Source of the DNA: JAIXWP01 sp964428835
GTDB lineage: Bacteria; Bacteroidota; Bacteroidia; Flavobacteriales_D; Sanyastnellaceae
Length of the DNA: 64,000 bases
Assembly (NCBI GenBank): GCA_964428835.1
Contig: CAYRZQ010000005.1
Location: forward strand, 47,115 to 111,114
Direction of reading: 5' to 3'
In this document: positions 53,458-63,972 of the stretch, piece by piece
Numbering within the stretch: position 1 is the first letter of the stretch
Layout of the letters: each line of letters opens with the position of its first letter
Notes under the pieces: generated by a model
Told to the model about the DNA's origin: nothing
Database searches by the model: none
The model's input: the letters and a program-made list of their open reading frames with translations, nothing else
Program-made: the position numbers and the translations under genes

Positions 53458-56400
53458 CTACTTTATAATTTGCTGTTTTGCCAAAATCTTTTGATCCTGC
53501 TCTACGTGTACCACGTACATTCCAGACGCAAGTCCTGTAATATCAATTGTTCGCCCCTGTTGGGCTGAAACAAATCCATTCACCTGCATTACCAATTTAC
53601 CAGTGGCATTGTATATAGCGATCTTAGCTTTAGTAGTGGATGCATTTTGGAAGGATACTACCACCGCATTGCCCATCCTAACTACGCTGGCTAGTGCAGA
53701 TGCTTCTTCAACCTCGTCTGTGCTTAACACCACTTCTTCTTCCTCAACTAAAGCTGCTGTGAATGCAATTGCTTGGCAATATTCGGTGGAGGCAATGCAT
53801 TGAATATTATAGGTTCCGGGTGTATTTACTGTGAAATCCAATGATGGTTGATCACCACCATCAAATCCGTTCACCAACCAATTGAATTCAATAGCAGTGC
53901 TAGAGACTGCATTAGCTGAAATCGTCGCGGATTCACCAGTTTGTAATACTAGTGATGGCGTATTAAGAACAAGGTCTAATGACACGGCAAATGGATCGGT
54001 AAGATCTACGTTATAAATCTCATTATAACAATCGTTGAAAATATTTACCGAATACAAACCAAACGGTAATCCAGAAATCAGTTTGTAATTATCTGCGACA
54101 CTTTCTTCCATCACGATTTCACCGAGAGAGTTTGAAATAGTATAATTGAAGATGTCGGAATTAAGCACCATTAACTCTATACGTCCCATGTTTCCATTGT
54201 GGCATCTATCAGGCAAACTGCTGATTTCTGAAACGATAACCTCTGGTTGAGGAATGGTAATCCCAACTAAGGTAGCTGGACAAAGAGCATCACTATTTTC
54301 TATCATCACGGTGTAGTCGCCCGCAGCGAGGTTGTTGATTACACCATTTTCGGCGTAATGAATATTACCCATTACATCTTCGGCAGTTACTGTCCATGAG
54401 TTGATAGCGCTGTTCAATTGAATCTTACCATCCTCAGCATCAAAACAGGTAGCAGCAATAGCTTCTGCTTCGATCGCAGGAGTCATACGAATGATGAATC
54501 TGTTTCCAGTATAGGCGGCAGCATTATTTACCGTAATTGATTCGCCTTGTGATAATGGGACAATATTTCCAGTCACTACGTCCTCAACTGTGATACAAAC
54601 TCCTGTTGGTAGGTTTTGAACTTGAGAAATAGTGAATGTATAGTTACCAGTTTGTGGCATTTCAGTGTAAACTGGAATCTCAATACTCTCGTTCAAGTCG
54701 GCGATGGCTTGAATTGTAAGTTTAGAATTATCTGGTGTTACAAAAGCAATTTCAGGAGCATTGTTAACAGGGCTATTCCACTTTATCGCATCAAAGAGTT
54801 CGTCAAATCCGAGGGTTGCATTGTCTTTTATTGTAAGAATGATTTCGTCATCCATTGTGCCTCTCACAAGATTGAATCTCACGAGTGAAGCGTCTTCTGT
54901 GTCTCTTTGGAATGCTGCGCTCGTAGTGGATTTTATAGATTCAGTGAAATTTAGTGATTGATTGCTTGCGCTAGCCTGCACGAAGAATGCTTGCGAGGAA
55001 GCGATAAATCGATTTGCTGTTCCGCTGAGAACATTGGCATTGTAGGCGCGATAATTAGAGCCAACGGCATCATAGACATAATATGTTCCATTGGTTGCTC
55101 CCCAAGCGGTGCTAGCCTCTTTTAGAGCTACCCAGTCGATAGCAGATGGATAAATATTGGAAACGAGATTCCATCCGTCTGGGTTGAAGTATCCAGATCC
55201 AGGTTCGAGGTCGTTGAAGCTTAGCGGCACATTGATATTCCCTTTCAAAAAGTTGCCTGACGTGATTACTGTATTTGCTGGATTATTCATATAAACGATG
55301 TATCCGCGCATTGGATCGAGAGCATTGGAAACATTGGTAGCTCCAACCCAACCTGTATTACGATCGCCGGGCTGAGATTCATCGTAATGATAAATACTAT
55401 TGAAATTGTAGTTTGGAAAGTCAGAACCTGGAAATCCAGATGTTACGATTTCATCGTTCCAATTTGCAATGGTTTGATTTTGAAGCGGGCTTGAAAGATA
55501 CACCCAATGTTGTGGGGCAGGCGGAAGATAGCGTTGAAGCGTGATTTGTCCAATTACGTCAGCACCTGTTTGAATTGTTCCAATTGAGCCTGTTCCAGTT
55601 GCATTTGAAATCAAGGTGAGATGATTATTGGTATTGAATATTCCTTGTCTTGCTCTTAATTGACCATGAATATTCATTGGGTTTAAAAGGCTTGCTCCAG
55701 CGCTATTTTGGAGTTCAAGGTTGAAAAATGTTGTAGTACCAGTTCCACCGAGCGTTTGTTCGGTATTGCCGTTAAGACGAATTAAACTCGTGCCACCAAC
55801 AAAGGTTCCATTATTGATAAAGTTACCTTTCAATTCAATAGAAGCATCGGCCGCGGTGAGTGTGGCTGATGGTTGAATTTCAATATTGCGACAAAGTGTA
55901 CTACCTGCAAAGGTTACATTATGACCACTTTGAATGACCATGCTCGTGAATGGACCTGGATTAATCAGAGAAGGTGTTCCAACTGGTAATTGTGACCACA
56001 ATGCTGTATTGCTCAAGCCAGTTCCTTGAGAGTAAAGAGTCTGCTGGCAGCTTTCCTGACGGAAAGAAATATCATCCATGCTAAAATTACCAATGGTACT
56101 AGTATTATAAACTAGATATGGTCCAAAAAATCCTAGGTGATTCCAATAAGTATCAATAGCAGAACCTTGTGGTACGAGGTTATTGAAGTCGCCATCCAAA
56201 TCAAGACTCAATGTCCACAATCCGCCACCGGTTCTTGTTATTTCAAAACCTATTTCATCATTTGTAGCGTCCCAATCAACGGTAGAAGTGACGAGCGGGT
56301 ATAGGAAATCGTCCTCAGTGCGATAAAGTGTTATTAAATCTTGGTTATTAAAAATATTAGGAAGGACTGCAACAGCATATCCATCGATGGTTTGGAAAGC

Positions 56401-57879
56401 AATATCTTGTTGATCGTTGGTGAGACAGATGATAAAGTAATTCGTAGAATTAGGCTCTTGGTTGAAGTATCTTACATTGAATCTCCAAGTGCTATTAGAA
56501 CCAGAGAGGCCAGCACCATTCATGTTTACAGAGGCGGAAGATACTCCAGAAACGCCTTGTCCTTGATTGATATGTCTTAGAGAAAAGCCACCATTAATTG
56601 GTCCATTGGCAGACGCGGCAAAAGATCCGCTCACAGGAGACCACCAATCACTTGCATTTCCATCCTCGAAATTATCTAGAAAAACGTCAGCTGAAACAAG
56701 CTCGTCATCATTGATTAGTAATATAAAGTTTCCACTCGAAGTTGCAGCGTAGCCACCGGCAACGTTTGTCAATGAGAAAGTAACAGAATTGACCGCTCCA
56801 ATACAAAGAGCATCATTCGTAATTTGAATATTTACTGTTTGACTAGTTGAGGAGCCAGCAGGGAAAGTGAGTGTCTGGGTGATGTAGTTATTTACCAGCG
56901 AAGCGTCGCCAATTGTAATTGCCAATTGCGCTGTTGTGGCGACAGTAGGATGTGGGTTAGTAATTTGTGCAGTAATGCTAATGCTTCCTGCATTTTCTTC
57001 AACCGTAGTTCCTGATGTGGCAAAAGTCAAGTTTGTTCTTGGATTACAAGGCGTAAAATAGATGTGGTCAAATTCAGTGTCGCGCGCTTGTGAGGCCGTT
57101 CCCCCGCCGTTAATAACAACCATAGCGATAAATCCATTTCCATCGGGGATTATTGTATTATCTGTTCCGCTGCCTTGGAGGACCGTAGTTTCACTAACCA
57201 TGTTGGAAGACGCATTAATACCGCTTGGAACTGCAGATGGCATTGTCGAGGTGAAGAGTGCCCACTGACCGAGTTCATTTCTTACTACGCGAATACCAAT
57301 TCCATAATCCGTGGTTGATGTTGGAATTGATTGAGACGATGTTACCACAGTGTTTGTGACAACACCCGCTTGGACTCTTTGAATTCTTATTTCCTGTGCG
57401 CCTTGTGCATCACCAATCTCAACGCAGTAGCCACTTGCTGTGTTACCTGCAACATTCGAAGTGTTTGAATACAGCCAAAATCTTACTCTGTTGGTACCGC
57501 TCGTAGCCCTAGTTCTGCCAAGCCAAAAGATCCATTCCTGGTTACTATGCCAAGTGTTAATGGATGTGGAAAGCACGAATGTTCCAGGATTATTACCTCC
57601 TGGTTCTACACGCACAACGCGCACCCCACTTCCGGAGTTTGGTCCTCCACTAGAACTACTTTGCATAGTGAATTGGCCTACATTGCCTGACCAGACTGGG
57701 TTTGAAGTGAAATTGTTGTCCGAGAATTGGTCAATAATTACTCTACTGCAGGAGATACTCAAAGGAGGAGGAGCCACAGCTAATGTTCCTTCTACACCAC
57801 CGGGAGAGGTAGTTTTGAGGGCGTAAAGAGGCATGCTTATGCACAAGGCAAGAGCAAGCGAGAACATAAATTGTTTCAT
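53458..57879 (-). CDS. Giant Calx-beta/LamG-like T9SS cargo protein (paralogue A)
   Basis: The 1473-aa protein has a signal peptide (MKQFMFSLALALCISMPLYAL). Domains: an N-terminal concanavalin-like fold (about 45-280: RVIIDQFSDNNFTSNPVWSG, EWIFWLGRTRATSGTNRVRFWLYSN); a Calx-beta domain (about 285-390: TTVEENAGSISITAQITNP, TNDALCIGAVNSVTF); a second concanavalin-like fold (about 400-610: DNFEDGNASDWWSP); a repeat linker; then SprB-like repeats (TCFDAEDGKIQL) and a T9SS tail. The tail is NAVVVSFQNASTTKAK to GLASGMYVVHVEQ. It shares architecture with the 1606-aa protein on the other side of ispD. Confidence 0.8.
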   Translation of the reverse strand: MKQFMFSLALALCISMPLYALKTTSPGGVEGTLAVAPPPLSISCSRVIIDQFSDNNFTSNPVWSGNVGQFTMQSSSSGGPNSGSGVRVVRVEPGGNNPGTFVLSTSINTWHSNQEWIFWLGRTRATSGTNRVRFWLYSNTSNVAGNTASGYCVEIGDAQGAQEIRIQRVQAGVVTNTVVTSSQSIPTSTTDYGIGIRVVRNELGQWALFTSTMPSAVPSGINASSNMVSETTVLQGSGTDNTIIPDGNGFIAMVVINGGGTASQARDTEFDHIYFTPCNPRTNLTFATSGTTVEENAGSISITAQITNPHPTVATTAQLAITIGDASLVNNYITQTLTFPAGSSTSQTVNIQITNDALCIGAVNSVTFSLTNVAGGYAATSSGNFILLINDDELVSADVFLDNFEDGNASDWWSPVSGSFAASANGPINGGFSLRHINQGQGVSGVSSASVNMNGAGLSGSNSTWRFNVRYFNQEPNSTNYFIICLTNDQQDIAFQTIDGYAVAVLPNIFNNQDLITLYRTEDDFLYPLVTSTVDWDATNDEIGFEITRTGGGLWTLSLDLDGDFNNLVPQGSAIDTYWNHLGFFGPYLVYNTSTIGNFSMDDISFRQESCQQTLYSQGTGLSNTALWSQLPVGTPSLINPGPFTSMVIQSGHNVTFAGSTLCRNIEIQPSATLTAADASIELKGNFINNGTFVGGTSLIRLNGNTEQTLGGTGTTTFFNLELQNSAGASLLNPMNIHGQLRARQGIFNTNNHLTLISNATGTGSIGTIQTGADVIGQITLQRYLPPAPQHWVYLSSPLQNQTIANWNDEIVTSGFPGSDFPNYNFNSIYHYDESQPGDRNTGWVGATNVSNALDPMRGYIVYMNNPANTVITSGNFLKGNINVPLSFNDLEPGSGYFNPDGWNLVSNIYPSAIDWVALKEASTAWGATNGTYYVYDAVGSNYRAYNANVLSGTANRFIASSQAFFVQASASNQSLNFTESIKSTTSAAFQRDTEDASLVRFNLVRGTMDDEIILTIKDNATLGFDELFDAIKWNSPVNNAPEIAFVTPDNSKLTIQAIADLNESIEIPVYTEMPQTGNYTFTISQVQNLPTGVCITVEDVVTGNIVPLSQGESITVNNAAAYTGNRFIIRMTPAIEAEAIAATCFDAEDGKIQLNSAINSWTVTAEDVMGNIHYAENGVINNLAAGDYTVMIENSDALCPATLVGITIPQPEVIVSEISSLPDRCHNGNMGRIELMVLNSDIFNYTISNSLGEIVMEESVADNYKLISGLPFGLYSVNIFNDCYNEIYNVDLTDPFAVSLDLVLNTPSLVLQTGESATISANAVSSTAIEFNWLVNGFDGGDQPSLDFTVNTPGTYNIQCIASTEYCQAIAFTAALVEEEEVVLSTDEVEEASALASVVRMGNAVVVSFQNASTTKAKIAIYNATGKLVMQVNGFVSAQQGRTIDITGLASGMYVVHVEQDQKILAKQQIIK

Positions 57880-57921
57880 TACTGAATTAATTAGGTCCGA
57901 AAACCGGGGGTTATAAAAAAA

Positions 57922-58590
57922 TCAAAAGTTCAATAACACATCTGCTAACCGCAGGTCTTCTGGTGTGGTGATTTTGAAGTTTTCTCTGTTTCCCTCGACC
58001 AAGTGCAGACTTACACCCAGTGACTCAACGACGGAAGCGTCGTCGGTAAAACTAGGGTGGTAAGGCTGTTCAAAGGCCTTGCGAAGCAGTGAAATTTCAA
58101 AGCACTGAGGTGTTTGCACCAACCGAAACCTACTGCGATCTGCTATTCTATTTCCATCCTGATCTACGTAGCGAAGGCTATCGTTTACAGGCGTAACAGG
58201 AATAGCAGCACCGTGTATACGCGCAGCATTATAACAGGTTTCAAAAGTCTTGAGTGAAACAAGGGGCCTCACAGCATCATGAATCCCAACAATTCCACTG
58301 TCTGAAGTAATAGCCAAAAGGCCATTGCGAACAGAATCAAAACGTTCTTTGCCACCTTTCACAATTGTATGCGGTATGGTCACTTGAAGCGTCTGAGCCA
58401 AATCTCTCCAGTAGTCTGCATAATCCGGGTGAAGGACAATGACTATTTGCAGGTGTGGATCGAACGAATGAAAACGCTCCAATGTGTGCAACAAAATCGG
58501 CTTTTTCTGAATTTCCAAAAATTGCTTAGGAAGTTCGGCACCCATTCGAGAACCTGTTCCTCCTGCCACAATGATTAGATGATTGTTCAT
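57922..58590 (-). CDS. ispD: 2-C-methyl-D-erythritol 4-phosphate cytidylyltransferase
   Basis: The enzyme makes CDP-methylerythritol in the MEP pathway to isoprenoids. The 222 aa have the nucleotide site VAGGTGSRMGAELPKQF (8-24), the HDAVRPLVS motif and the C-terminal FKITTPEDLRLAD. The length is normal. It is transcribed in the same direction as the 1473-aa gene, 42 bp upstream of it, and divergently from the 1606-aa gene. Confidence 0.96.
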   Translation of the reverse strand: MNNHLIIVAGGTGSRMGAELPKQFLEIQKKPILLHTLERFHSFDPHLQIVIVLHPDYADYWRDLAQTLQVTIPHTIVKGGKERFDSVRNGLLAITSDSGIVGIHDAVRPLVSLKTFETCYNAARIHGAAIPVTPVNDSLRYVDQDGNRIADRSRFRLVQTPQCFEISLLRKAFEQPYHPSFTDDASVVESLGVSLHLVEGNRENFKITTPEDLRLADVLLNF

Positions 58591-58600
58591 AAAAGCTCGA

Positions 58601-58630
58601 CAAAGATATGATTTTTTTCGACAAAAACAA
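58601..58630 (-). promoter_or_regulatory. Promoter of ispD
   Basis: On the minus strand TTG is followed by 19 nt and TATCTTTG, both exact, 10 bp before the ATG. The rest of the 285-bp gap 58591-58875 shows no gene; a weak TATTATTTT near 58849 may serve the plus-strand gene. Confidence 0.65.
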
Positions 58631-58875
58631 TTAATGAGTCTTTAAAACCTCATTTTTACGTTCACAAAGATGCTATTTTCTGGTATAAGTAAGGAAAAAC
58701 GAGTTTTGAATTCTGTTCAAATTCGGGAAAGATTCACAATAACAATGAGTTAAAAATGCATTAATAGCCATTGGTGGCATTTGAAAGTAACCGATTTATT
58801 AACTATCTTCACCCCCTCAAAGAGTAATTGTACTTTTGACACTTTAGCTATTATTTTAACCAAACAAATTCTAAC

Positions 58876-61800
58876 ATGAACAAGATTCTATCCTTGTTTT
58901 TGTCTGTTGCTTTTTTTGCAACTTCTTTTTCATCATTTTCAGCCTGGGATATATATAAAACAGGAGTTCAAATCAATGGAATTTACCTTGATGTTCAGCC
59001 TACTAGTCCCTCTGATGACTTCCTGCATTACAATTTTGGAAGATTTAATGCTGGCGGCAGTATTACTTTAAATTTTGCTGAAGTCTTTACTTTTAAGAAT
59101 GGCGGTGACGACGTGTGTAGCGAGAATCGACTCTTTTATCGTGTGTATCGCACTTGCGATGCCGCACCGGCATTTACAAGTCTCTTATTACCCTTCAGCT
59201 GCCAAAACGGTGGCGGTTGTTTAGGAACCACCAATATTGGTGATCAACGATGGGCAGCAAATCCAGGTACCAACATCATCAGCGGACTCACTCTGCCCGG
59301 ACAATACGTTATAGAACTTTTCTTCGAGTCGAGAGGAACCCCCGGCACTTGTGCTACTTTTAAGTACGCTAGCAATGGAGGAGCAAATTACTTTGCGTAC
59401 TTCACATTAGGTGACGTCGAGTCATTCACGGATGGAAATTCAAGTGCTGATCCAGTCTGGACAGGCGAAACAGGAGCATGGCAAGTGGTCAATAATAGTG
59501 ACGCCTCTGGCTTGTTGGGAACAGAATTAATACGCACTCATACGTTGCGTCTCAACTCACTTACTACGGGTTCTAATTATATCAGCACTCAAATCACCAA
59601 CTGGGACCAACAGCAGAACTGGTATTTCTGGGTTGGTAGAAGAAATCAAGGACTTACAGGCTCCAACTTTATACGGGTTTGGCTCTATTCTACTCAACAG
59701 AATCTGGAATCAGGAGCGGGGCTTAATGGCTATTTCCTGCAAATAGGACAAGGAGGAAATGATATCATTGAATTGTATCGTGTAACAGGTGGAGGGACTC
59801 CAGTTTCACTTTTCAGTTCTTCAACTTCCATATTTGATGGGCTATTTGATTTCGGTGTGTCCTTCCATATCAGCCGTTCCGAAACGGGTGTGTGGACTAT
59901 TCGCACATCCCCATTACCACAAAACTCTACGCAGGCGCAAGCGTCAGCGACAGCTAGGAGCTGTCCTGAAAACTCTTCCACCGTTGTTCACGGAACCGTA
60001 TTGGATAATACGCACATACCGGCTAGCGGTGGTTATTTCGGCCTTGTGGCAAGTGTTCCTTCCGTTGGAAACCAAAGTGTAGAGTTTGATAATTTTAGAT
60101 TTATAGCACAGCCAGCAAACACGAAATTGTTCTTTACTTCTGTGGCAAACACTGTTACCGAAGCAGCGTCAATCGTAGCAACATCTATTTCTGTATCTAT
60201 CAACAGCGCGAGCCTCACCACTGCTACTTCTGTTCAGGTAGTACTCACATCTGGTGATGGAACACGCCTGGCGGGGTATGCTCCGCAGACATTGACGTGG
60301 GGGCCTGGAATTACTTCAGCGCAAACAGCGATTTTCAACATAGCGGCAAACACAATTTGCGATGATATAGCAACACTTAACTTCCAGTTGCAAAATCCTA
60401 CAGGAGGGTTGAATGCAACAGTGGCAGAGCCAAGCAATTTTACGCTTACAATCATCGACGACGATACCGGTTACGCTACCGTTTTGGAAGATAATTTAGA
60501 AGATGGAAATGCAATTGGATGGACTTCTTTCGGTAATGGAAGCTGGATTGCCAGCAACATTAGCCCTGCGTCTGGAACGTTTAGCTTGCGCCATAGCGCC
60601 ACAGGTTCTGGATCAAGTCACGCAGCATTTAATACCGAGGCCACCACATTATCAGGTGTGAATACCACTTGGAGATTTAACGTAAGACACTTCAACCGTG
60701 ACCCTGCGCCAAATGATAAGTTTCTTGCAATTCTAGCTGCAAGTAATACCAACTTTTTCGGCAGCTTTAATGGATACGCTATAGGTGTAGACCCAGTGCT
60801 CTCAGGGGATCCAGACATTGTTAACTTTTACAGAGTTGATAATGGTGTGTTGACTAGTTTGGCTACTACAAGCCTTGATATTACCACATTAATTAATGAA
60901 ATTGGTTTCGAGATTATAAGGAGCGAAACAGGTGTGTGGAACATTCGAATAGATGCTTCTGGTGACTTTGACAATTTAGTTACTGAAGCGACTGTAACTG
61001 AAACTACACACGATGTCATGGGCTTCTTTGGTATTCGCTATGTGTATAGCAGCATCAATGTTGGCAGATTATCAATAGATGATGTATTGATTACACAGAA
61101 AGGCTGCAAACAAGAGTATTTCAGTCAGGTGCCTGGTGGAAACTTCAACGCTGCAATTTGGTCTGACCAACCTGTAGGTACTCCTGTTTCTATCAACAGC
61201 GGAAGATTCACTCGTTTGACAATTCAAGAGAATGCTCCTGTCACCTTGACTTCTAATACCGCATGTGGTGCGCTGAATATTGCAGCAAACGCGGTACTCA
61301 ACGCGGGCTCTCAAACATTGAGAATTTTTGAAAGCGTTCTTACCGGCACAGGTGCAAACTTTAATGCTGGCACCAGCACGGTGATTATGAAAGGAACCGC
61401 TGCGCAACTTATCGCGGGAACAGGCGAACCGTCTTTCTATAATTTGACAATTGATAATGATTTTGGAACTGTTTCTTTGGTGGATACTGTTCGTGTTCAG
61501 AATCAACTTGTTTTAGAAGAAGGAACGCTTCAAACAGGCGGCAGATTGATATTGTTAAGCACGGCTACACGTACTGCGGGAATCGCACCAATACCAGCTA
61601 CTGGAGCTGATATCTCCGGGGATGTTATTGTGCAACGCTTTGTTCCAAATGCTGGGGCTGGTTATATTTATTTAGGTGTTGTGGCAACGCAAACACCAAA
61701 TACAATTGAAGCCGTTTGGGATGACGACCTTGTGACAACAGGTGTTGCAGGTTCAGATTTTCCTCCACCCTACAATTTTGTAAATATTTATTCTTACAAC

Positions 61801-63696
61801 GAAACTGCACCAGGTGGAAGAAACAATGGATGGACACCAATGACAAATACATCTAACGTCCTCGATGGCAATAGAGGATACAGCTTATATGTTGGACCTG
61901 GAACATGGAATGTGGATGTAGTAGGCGCTGTTAGAAAAGGAAATATCTCTATACCGCTTTCATGGACTAATACATCGAGCTCAGGTGATGGATGGAACTT
62001 AGTAGCTAATATTTACCCAAGCGAGATAGATTGGTTGGCTTTAGAGTCTAACAGTAATGATGTAAATAATTATTTTGTTTACGATGATAATTTGCCAGGT
62101 TATCGCTCATTCTCGGCAAATCTGGGAGTGGGAAGTGCATCACGCTATATAGCACATAGCCAAGCATTTTTTGTAAGAAGAGGCTCTACACCCGCGAATC
62201 AGTTTTTGAATTTTGTTGAGACAGTAAAATCATCTACGAATAGTGCTTTCGAAAGAAGCACAGAGGAAGCAAGTTTCGCAAGAATATCAATCTCGCGAAA
62301 CGGTCAAAGTGATGAAGCTGTTTTGGCTTTCCACGTTGATGCTACCAATAATTATGATGTTGCTTTTGATGCAGAAAAGCTCGAGAGTCCTGTTACAACT
62401 GCCCCCGAGTTGGCATTTGTAAGCGCGGACAACGTCTTACTCACTATTGACGCTCGCCCAATGCCTTCGGAAATCATGGAGATTCCAGTTTATTTGGATC
62501 TACCAGCCGCAGGTAGTTATACCATAGCATTCCCCGAAACACAGAACATTCCATTTGGCTCTTGCCTCGTGGTGGAAGACGTGGTGGCAGGAGAAAGCTG
62601 GGCACTCGAAGCTGGGCTTAGTTTTGTTGTGAGCACAAGCGCTCCATATCAAGGAAACCGAATCATCATTCGGGTGAGCCCAAGTGTTGACTTGAGCTTC
62701 TCAAATGTGACATGTAACGGTGCAGAGAATGGTGAGATCTCTATTGAAACACCTGGTGGTGCTTGGAACTGGACAGTGACTAACGAGCTGGGCACAACAG
62801 TATTTTCTGGTGAAGGATCGACAACTTTAGAGAACGTAGGTACTGGGTTCTATTTGGTAACTCTCAATAATGTCGATGGTGCATGCGCTACTCTTGAGCA
62901 AGAGGTAGTGATAACAGAACCAGCGCCAACCGAATATTCATTCGAATCGTCAATTGGAACATGCAATGCATCTACTGGAGAAGTTTTAGTGAATATCAAT
63001 AACCCAACTGGATATACTTATTGGTTGACAAATGCCATTACCGAAGAAGTGGTAACAACAGGACAAGGATCTCAAAACATCTTAGTACTTTCTGAACTGC
63101 CTGCGAATGAGTATCTATTGACTATTGTCAATTCATGCAGCACGGTAGAACACACATTTAGTACAATAGATGCGAACACTATTTTTGCGAATGCAGCATT
63201 GCCACAGACGGAGTTTAGCTGGGAGCAAGGCACAGAGCAAGTGATTACTCTTGCTGTTGAAGCATACAATGCAACACAAGTATTGTGGTTGTTGGATGGA
63301 GTAGTGGTAGGCGAGGGACATTCAATTGAATATACCTTGACAGAAGCTGGTACTTATGTCTTTACTGCAGTAGCATCGAATGAAGGATGTGAATCAACAG
63401 TGGATGTTACCGTAGTGGGCACCACCTTTATCACCATTGGATTGGAGGAAGAAAAAGAAGAAGCCTTTAACGTTGTACTACGCGACGGTGGCGCGCTCGT
63501 GAATATTCCAAGTGGAATGAACAATGCGACACTACGTGTGGTGAGTATCAACGGACAGGTGATATTTGAGAAGCAGAATGTATCAAACGCAGAAGGACAG
63601 TTGTTCATCCCGATGGCAGCTTGGGCGAGCGGCGTTTACAATTTCAATCTCTTCACCACCGCCTCCACCATGACGCAGAACGTGATAAAAGAATAA
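58876..63696 (+). CDS. Giant Calx-beta/LamG-like T9SS cargo protein (paralogue B)
   Basis: The 1606-aa protein has a signal peptide (ILSLFLSVAFFATSFSSFSA). Domains: an N-terminal extra domain (about 25-170: YKTGVQINGIYLDVQP, GQYVIELFFESRG); a concanavalin-like fold (about 180-410: WYFWVGRRNQGLTGSNFIRV); a Calx-beta domain (about 415-530); a second concanavalin-like fold (about 535-740: DNLEDGNAIGWTSF); a repeat region with the AEDGxISIET-like SprB segments; and a T9SS tail (ALVNIPSGMNNATLRVVS to ASGVYNFNLFTT). It is paralogous to the 1473-aa protein but has an extra N-terminal domain. A terminator follows. Confidence 0.8.
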   Translation: MNKILSLFLSVAFFATSFSSFSAWDIYKTGVQINGIYLDVQPTSPSDDFLHYNFGRFNAGGSITLNFAEVFTFKNGGDDVCSENRLFYRVYRTCDAAPAFTSLLLPFSCQNGGGCLGTTNIGDQRWAANPGTNIISGLTLPGQYVIELFFESRGTPGTCATFKYASNGGANYFAYFTLGDVESFTDGNSSADPVWTGETGAWQVVNNSDASGLLGTELIRTHTLRLNSLTTGSNYISTQITNWDQQQNWYFWVGRRNQGLTGSNFIRVWLYSTQQNLESGAGLNGYFLQIGQGGNDIIELYRVTGGGTPVSLFSSSTSIFDGLFDFGVSFHISRSETGVWTIRTSPLPQNSTQAQASATARSCPENSSTVVHGTVLDNTHIPASGGYFGLVASVPSVGNQSVEFDNFRFIAQPANTKLFFTSVANTVTEAASIVATSISVSINSASLTTATSVQVVLTSGDGTRLAGYAPQTLTWGPGITSAQTAIFNIAANTICDDIATLNFQLQNPTGGLNATVAEPSNFTLTIIDDDTGYATVLEDNLEDGNAIGWTSFGNGSWIASNISPASGTFSLRHSATGSGSSHAAFNTEATTLSGVNTTWRFNVRHFNRDPAPNDKFLAILAASNTNFFGSFNGYAIGVDPVLSGDPDIVNFYRVDNGVLTSLATTSLDITTLINEIGFEIIRSETGVWNIRIDASGDFDNLVTEATVTETTHDVMGFFGIRYVYSSINVGRLSIDDVLITQKGCKQEYFSQVPGGNFNAAIWSDQPVGTPVSINSGRFTRLTIQENAPVTLTSNTACGALNIAANAVLNAGSQTLRIFESVLTGTGANFNAGTSTVIMKGTAAQLIAGTGEPSFYNLTIDNDFGTVSLVDTVRVQNQLVLEEGTLQTGGRLILLSTATRTAGIAPIPATGADISGDVIVQRFVPNAGAGYIYLGVVATQTPNTIEAVWDDDLVTTGVAGSDFPPPYNFVNIYSYNETAPGGRNNGWTPMTNTSNVLDGNRGYSLYVGPGTWNVDVVGAVRKGNISIPLSWTNTSSSGDGWNLVANIYPSEIDWLALESNSNDVNNYFVYDDNLPGYRSFSANLGVGSASRYIAHSQAFFVRRGSTPANQFLNFVETVKSSTNSAFERSTEEASFARISISRNGQSDEAVLAFHVDATNNYDVAFDAEKLESPVTTAPELAFVSADNVLLTIDARPMPSEIMEIPVYLDLPAAGSYTIAFPETQNIPFGSCLVVEDVVAGESWALEAGLSFVVSTSAPYQGNRIIIRVSPSVDLSFSNVTCNGAENGEISIETPGGAWNWTVTNELGTTVFSGEGSTTLENVGTGFYLVTLNNVDGACATLEQEVVITEPAPTEYSFESSIGTCNASTGEVLVNINNPTGYTYWLTNAITEEVVTTGQGSQNILVLSELPANEYLLTIVNSCSTVEHTFSTIDANTIFANAALPQTEFSWEQGTEQVITLAVEAYNATQVLWLLDGVVVGEGHSIEYTLTEAGTYVFTAVASNEGCESTVDVTVVGTTFITIGLEEEKEEAFNVVLRDGGALVNIPSGMNNATLRVVSINGQVIFEKQNVSNAEGQLFIPMAAWASGVYNFNLFTTASTMTQNVIKE

Positions 63697-63720
63697 GAGA
63701 ACGAATTTTTATAAAAGAAA

Positions 63721-63747
63721 AAGCCGCTTCATTGAAGCGGCTTTTTT
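63721..63747 (+). terminator. Terminator of the 1606-aa protein gene
   Basis: AAGCCGCTTC (63721-63730) pairs with GAAGCGGCTT (63734-63743) around a three-base loop and is followed by TTTTTT, 24 bp after the stop. Confidence 0.9.
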
Positions 63748-63916
63748 AGTTACTGAATACCAGAGACTAGATAAAATAAATTTGGACTTTTATCATAAAA
63801 AGATTATTCTTGTAACGGTAAACGACCGAGAGCTATATCTGAATTTTAATCTTTATGTTCCTGAAACGCGCGTCAGCGTAATGTATTTATTGAAAAAAAG
63901 AAAAGGCTGGATTAGT

Positions 63917-63972
63917 GACTAACGACTAGATACTAGTGACTAGTGACTGCCCCTGTGGGACTAGCGACTAAG
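63917..63972. repeat. Short tandem repeat with 7-bp period (GACTAGN)
   Basis: Eight consecutive 7-mers from 63917 read gactaac, gactaga, tactagt, gactagt, gactgcc, cctgtgg, gactagc and gactaag. A GC-rich tail (AGCGACGGAGGGACGA at 63971) matches 15983-15998 with one mismatch. No coding frame is seen in 63748-64000; the only other structure in that gap is the terminator before it. Confidence 0.6.
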
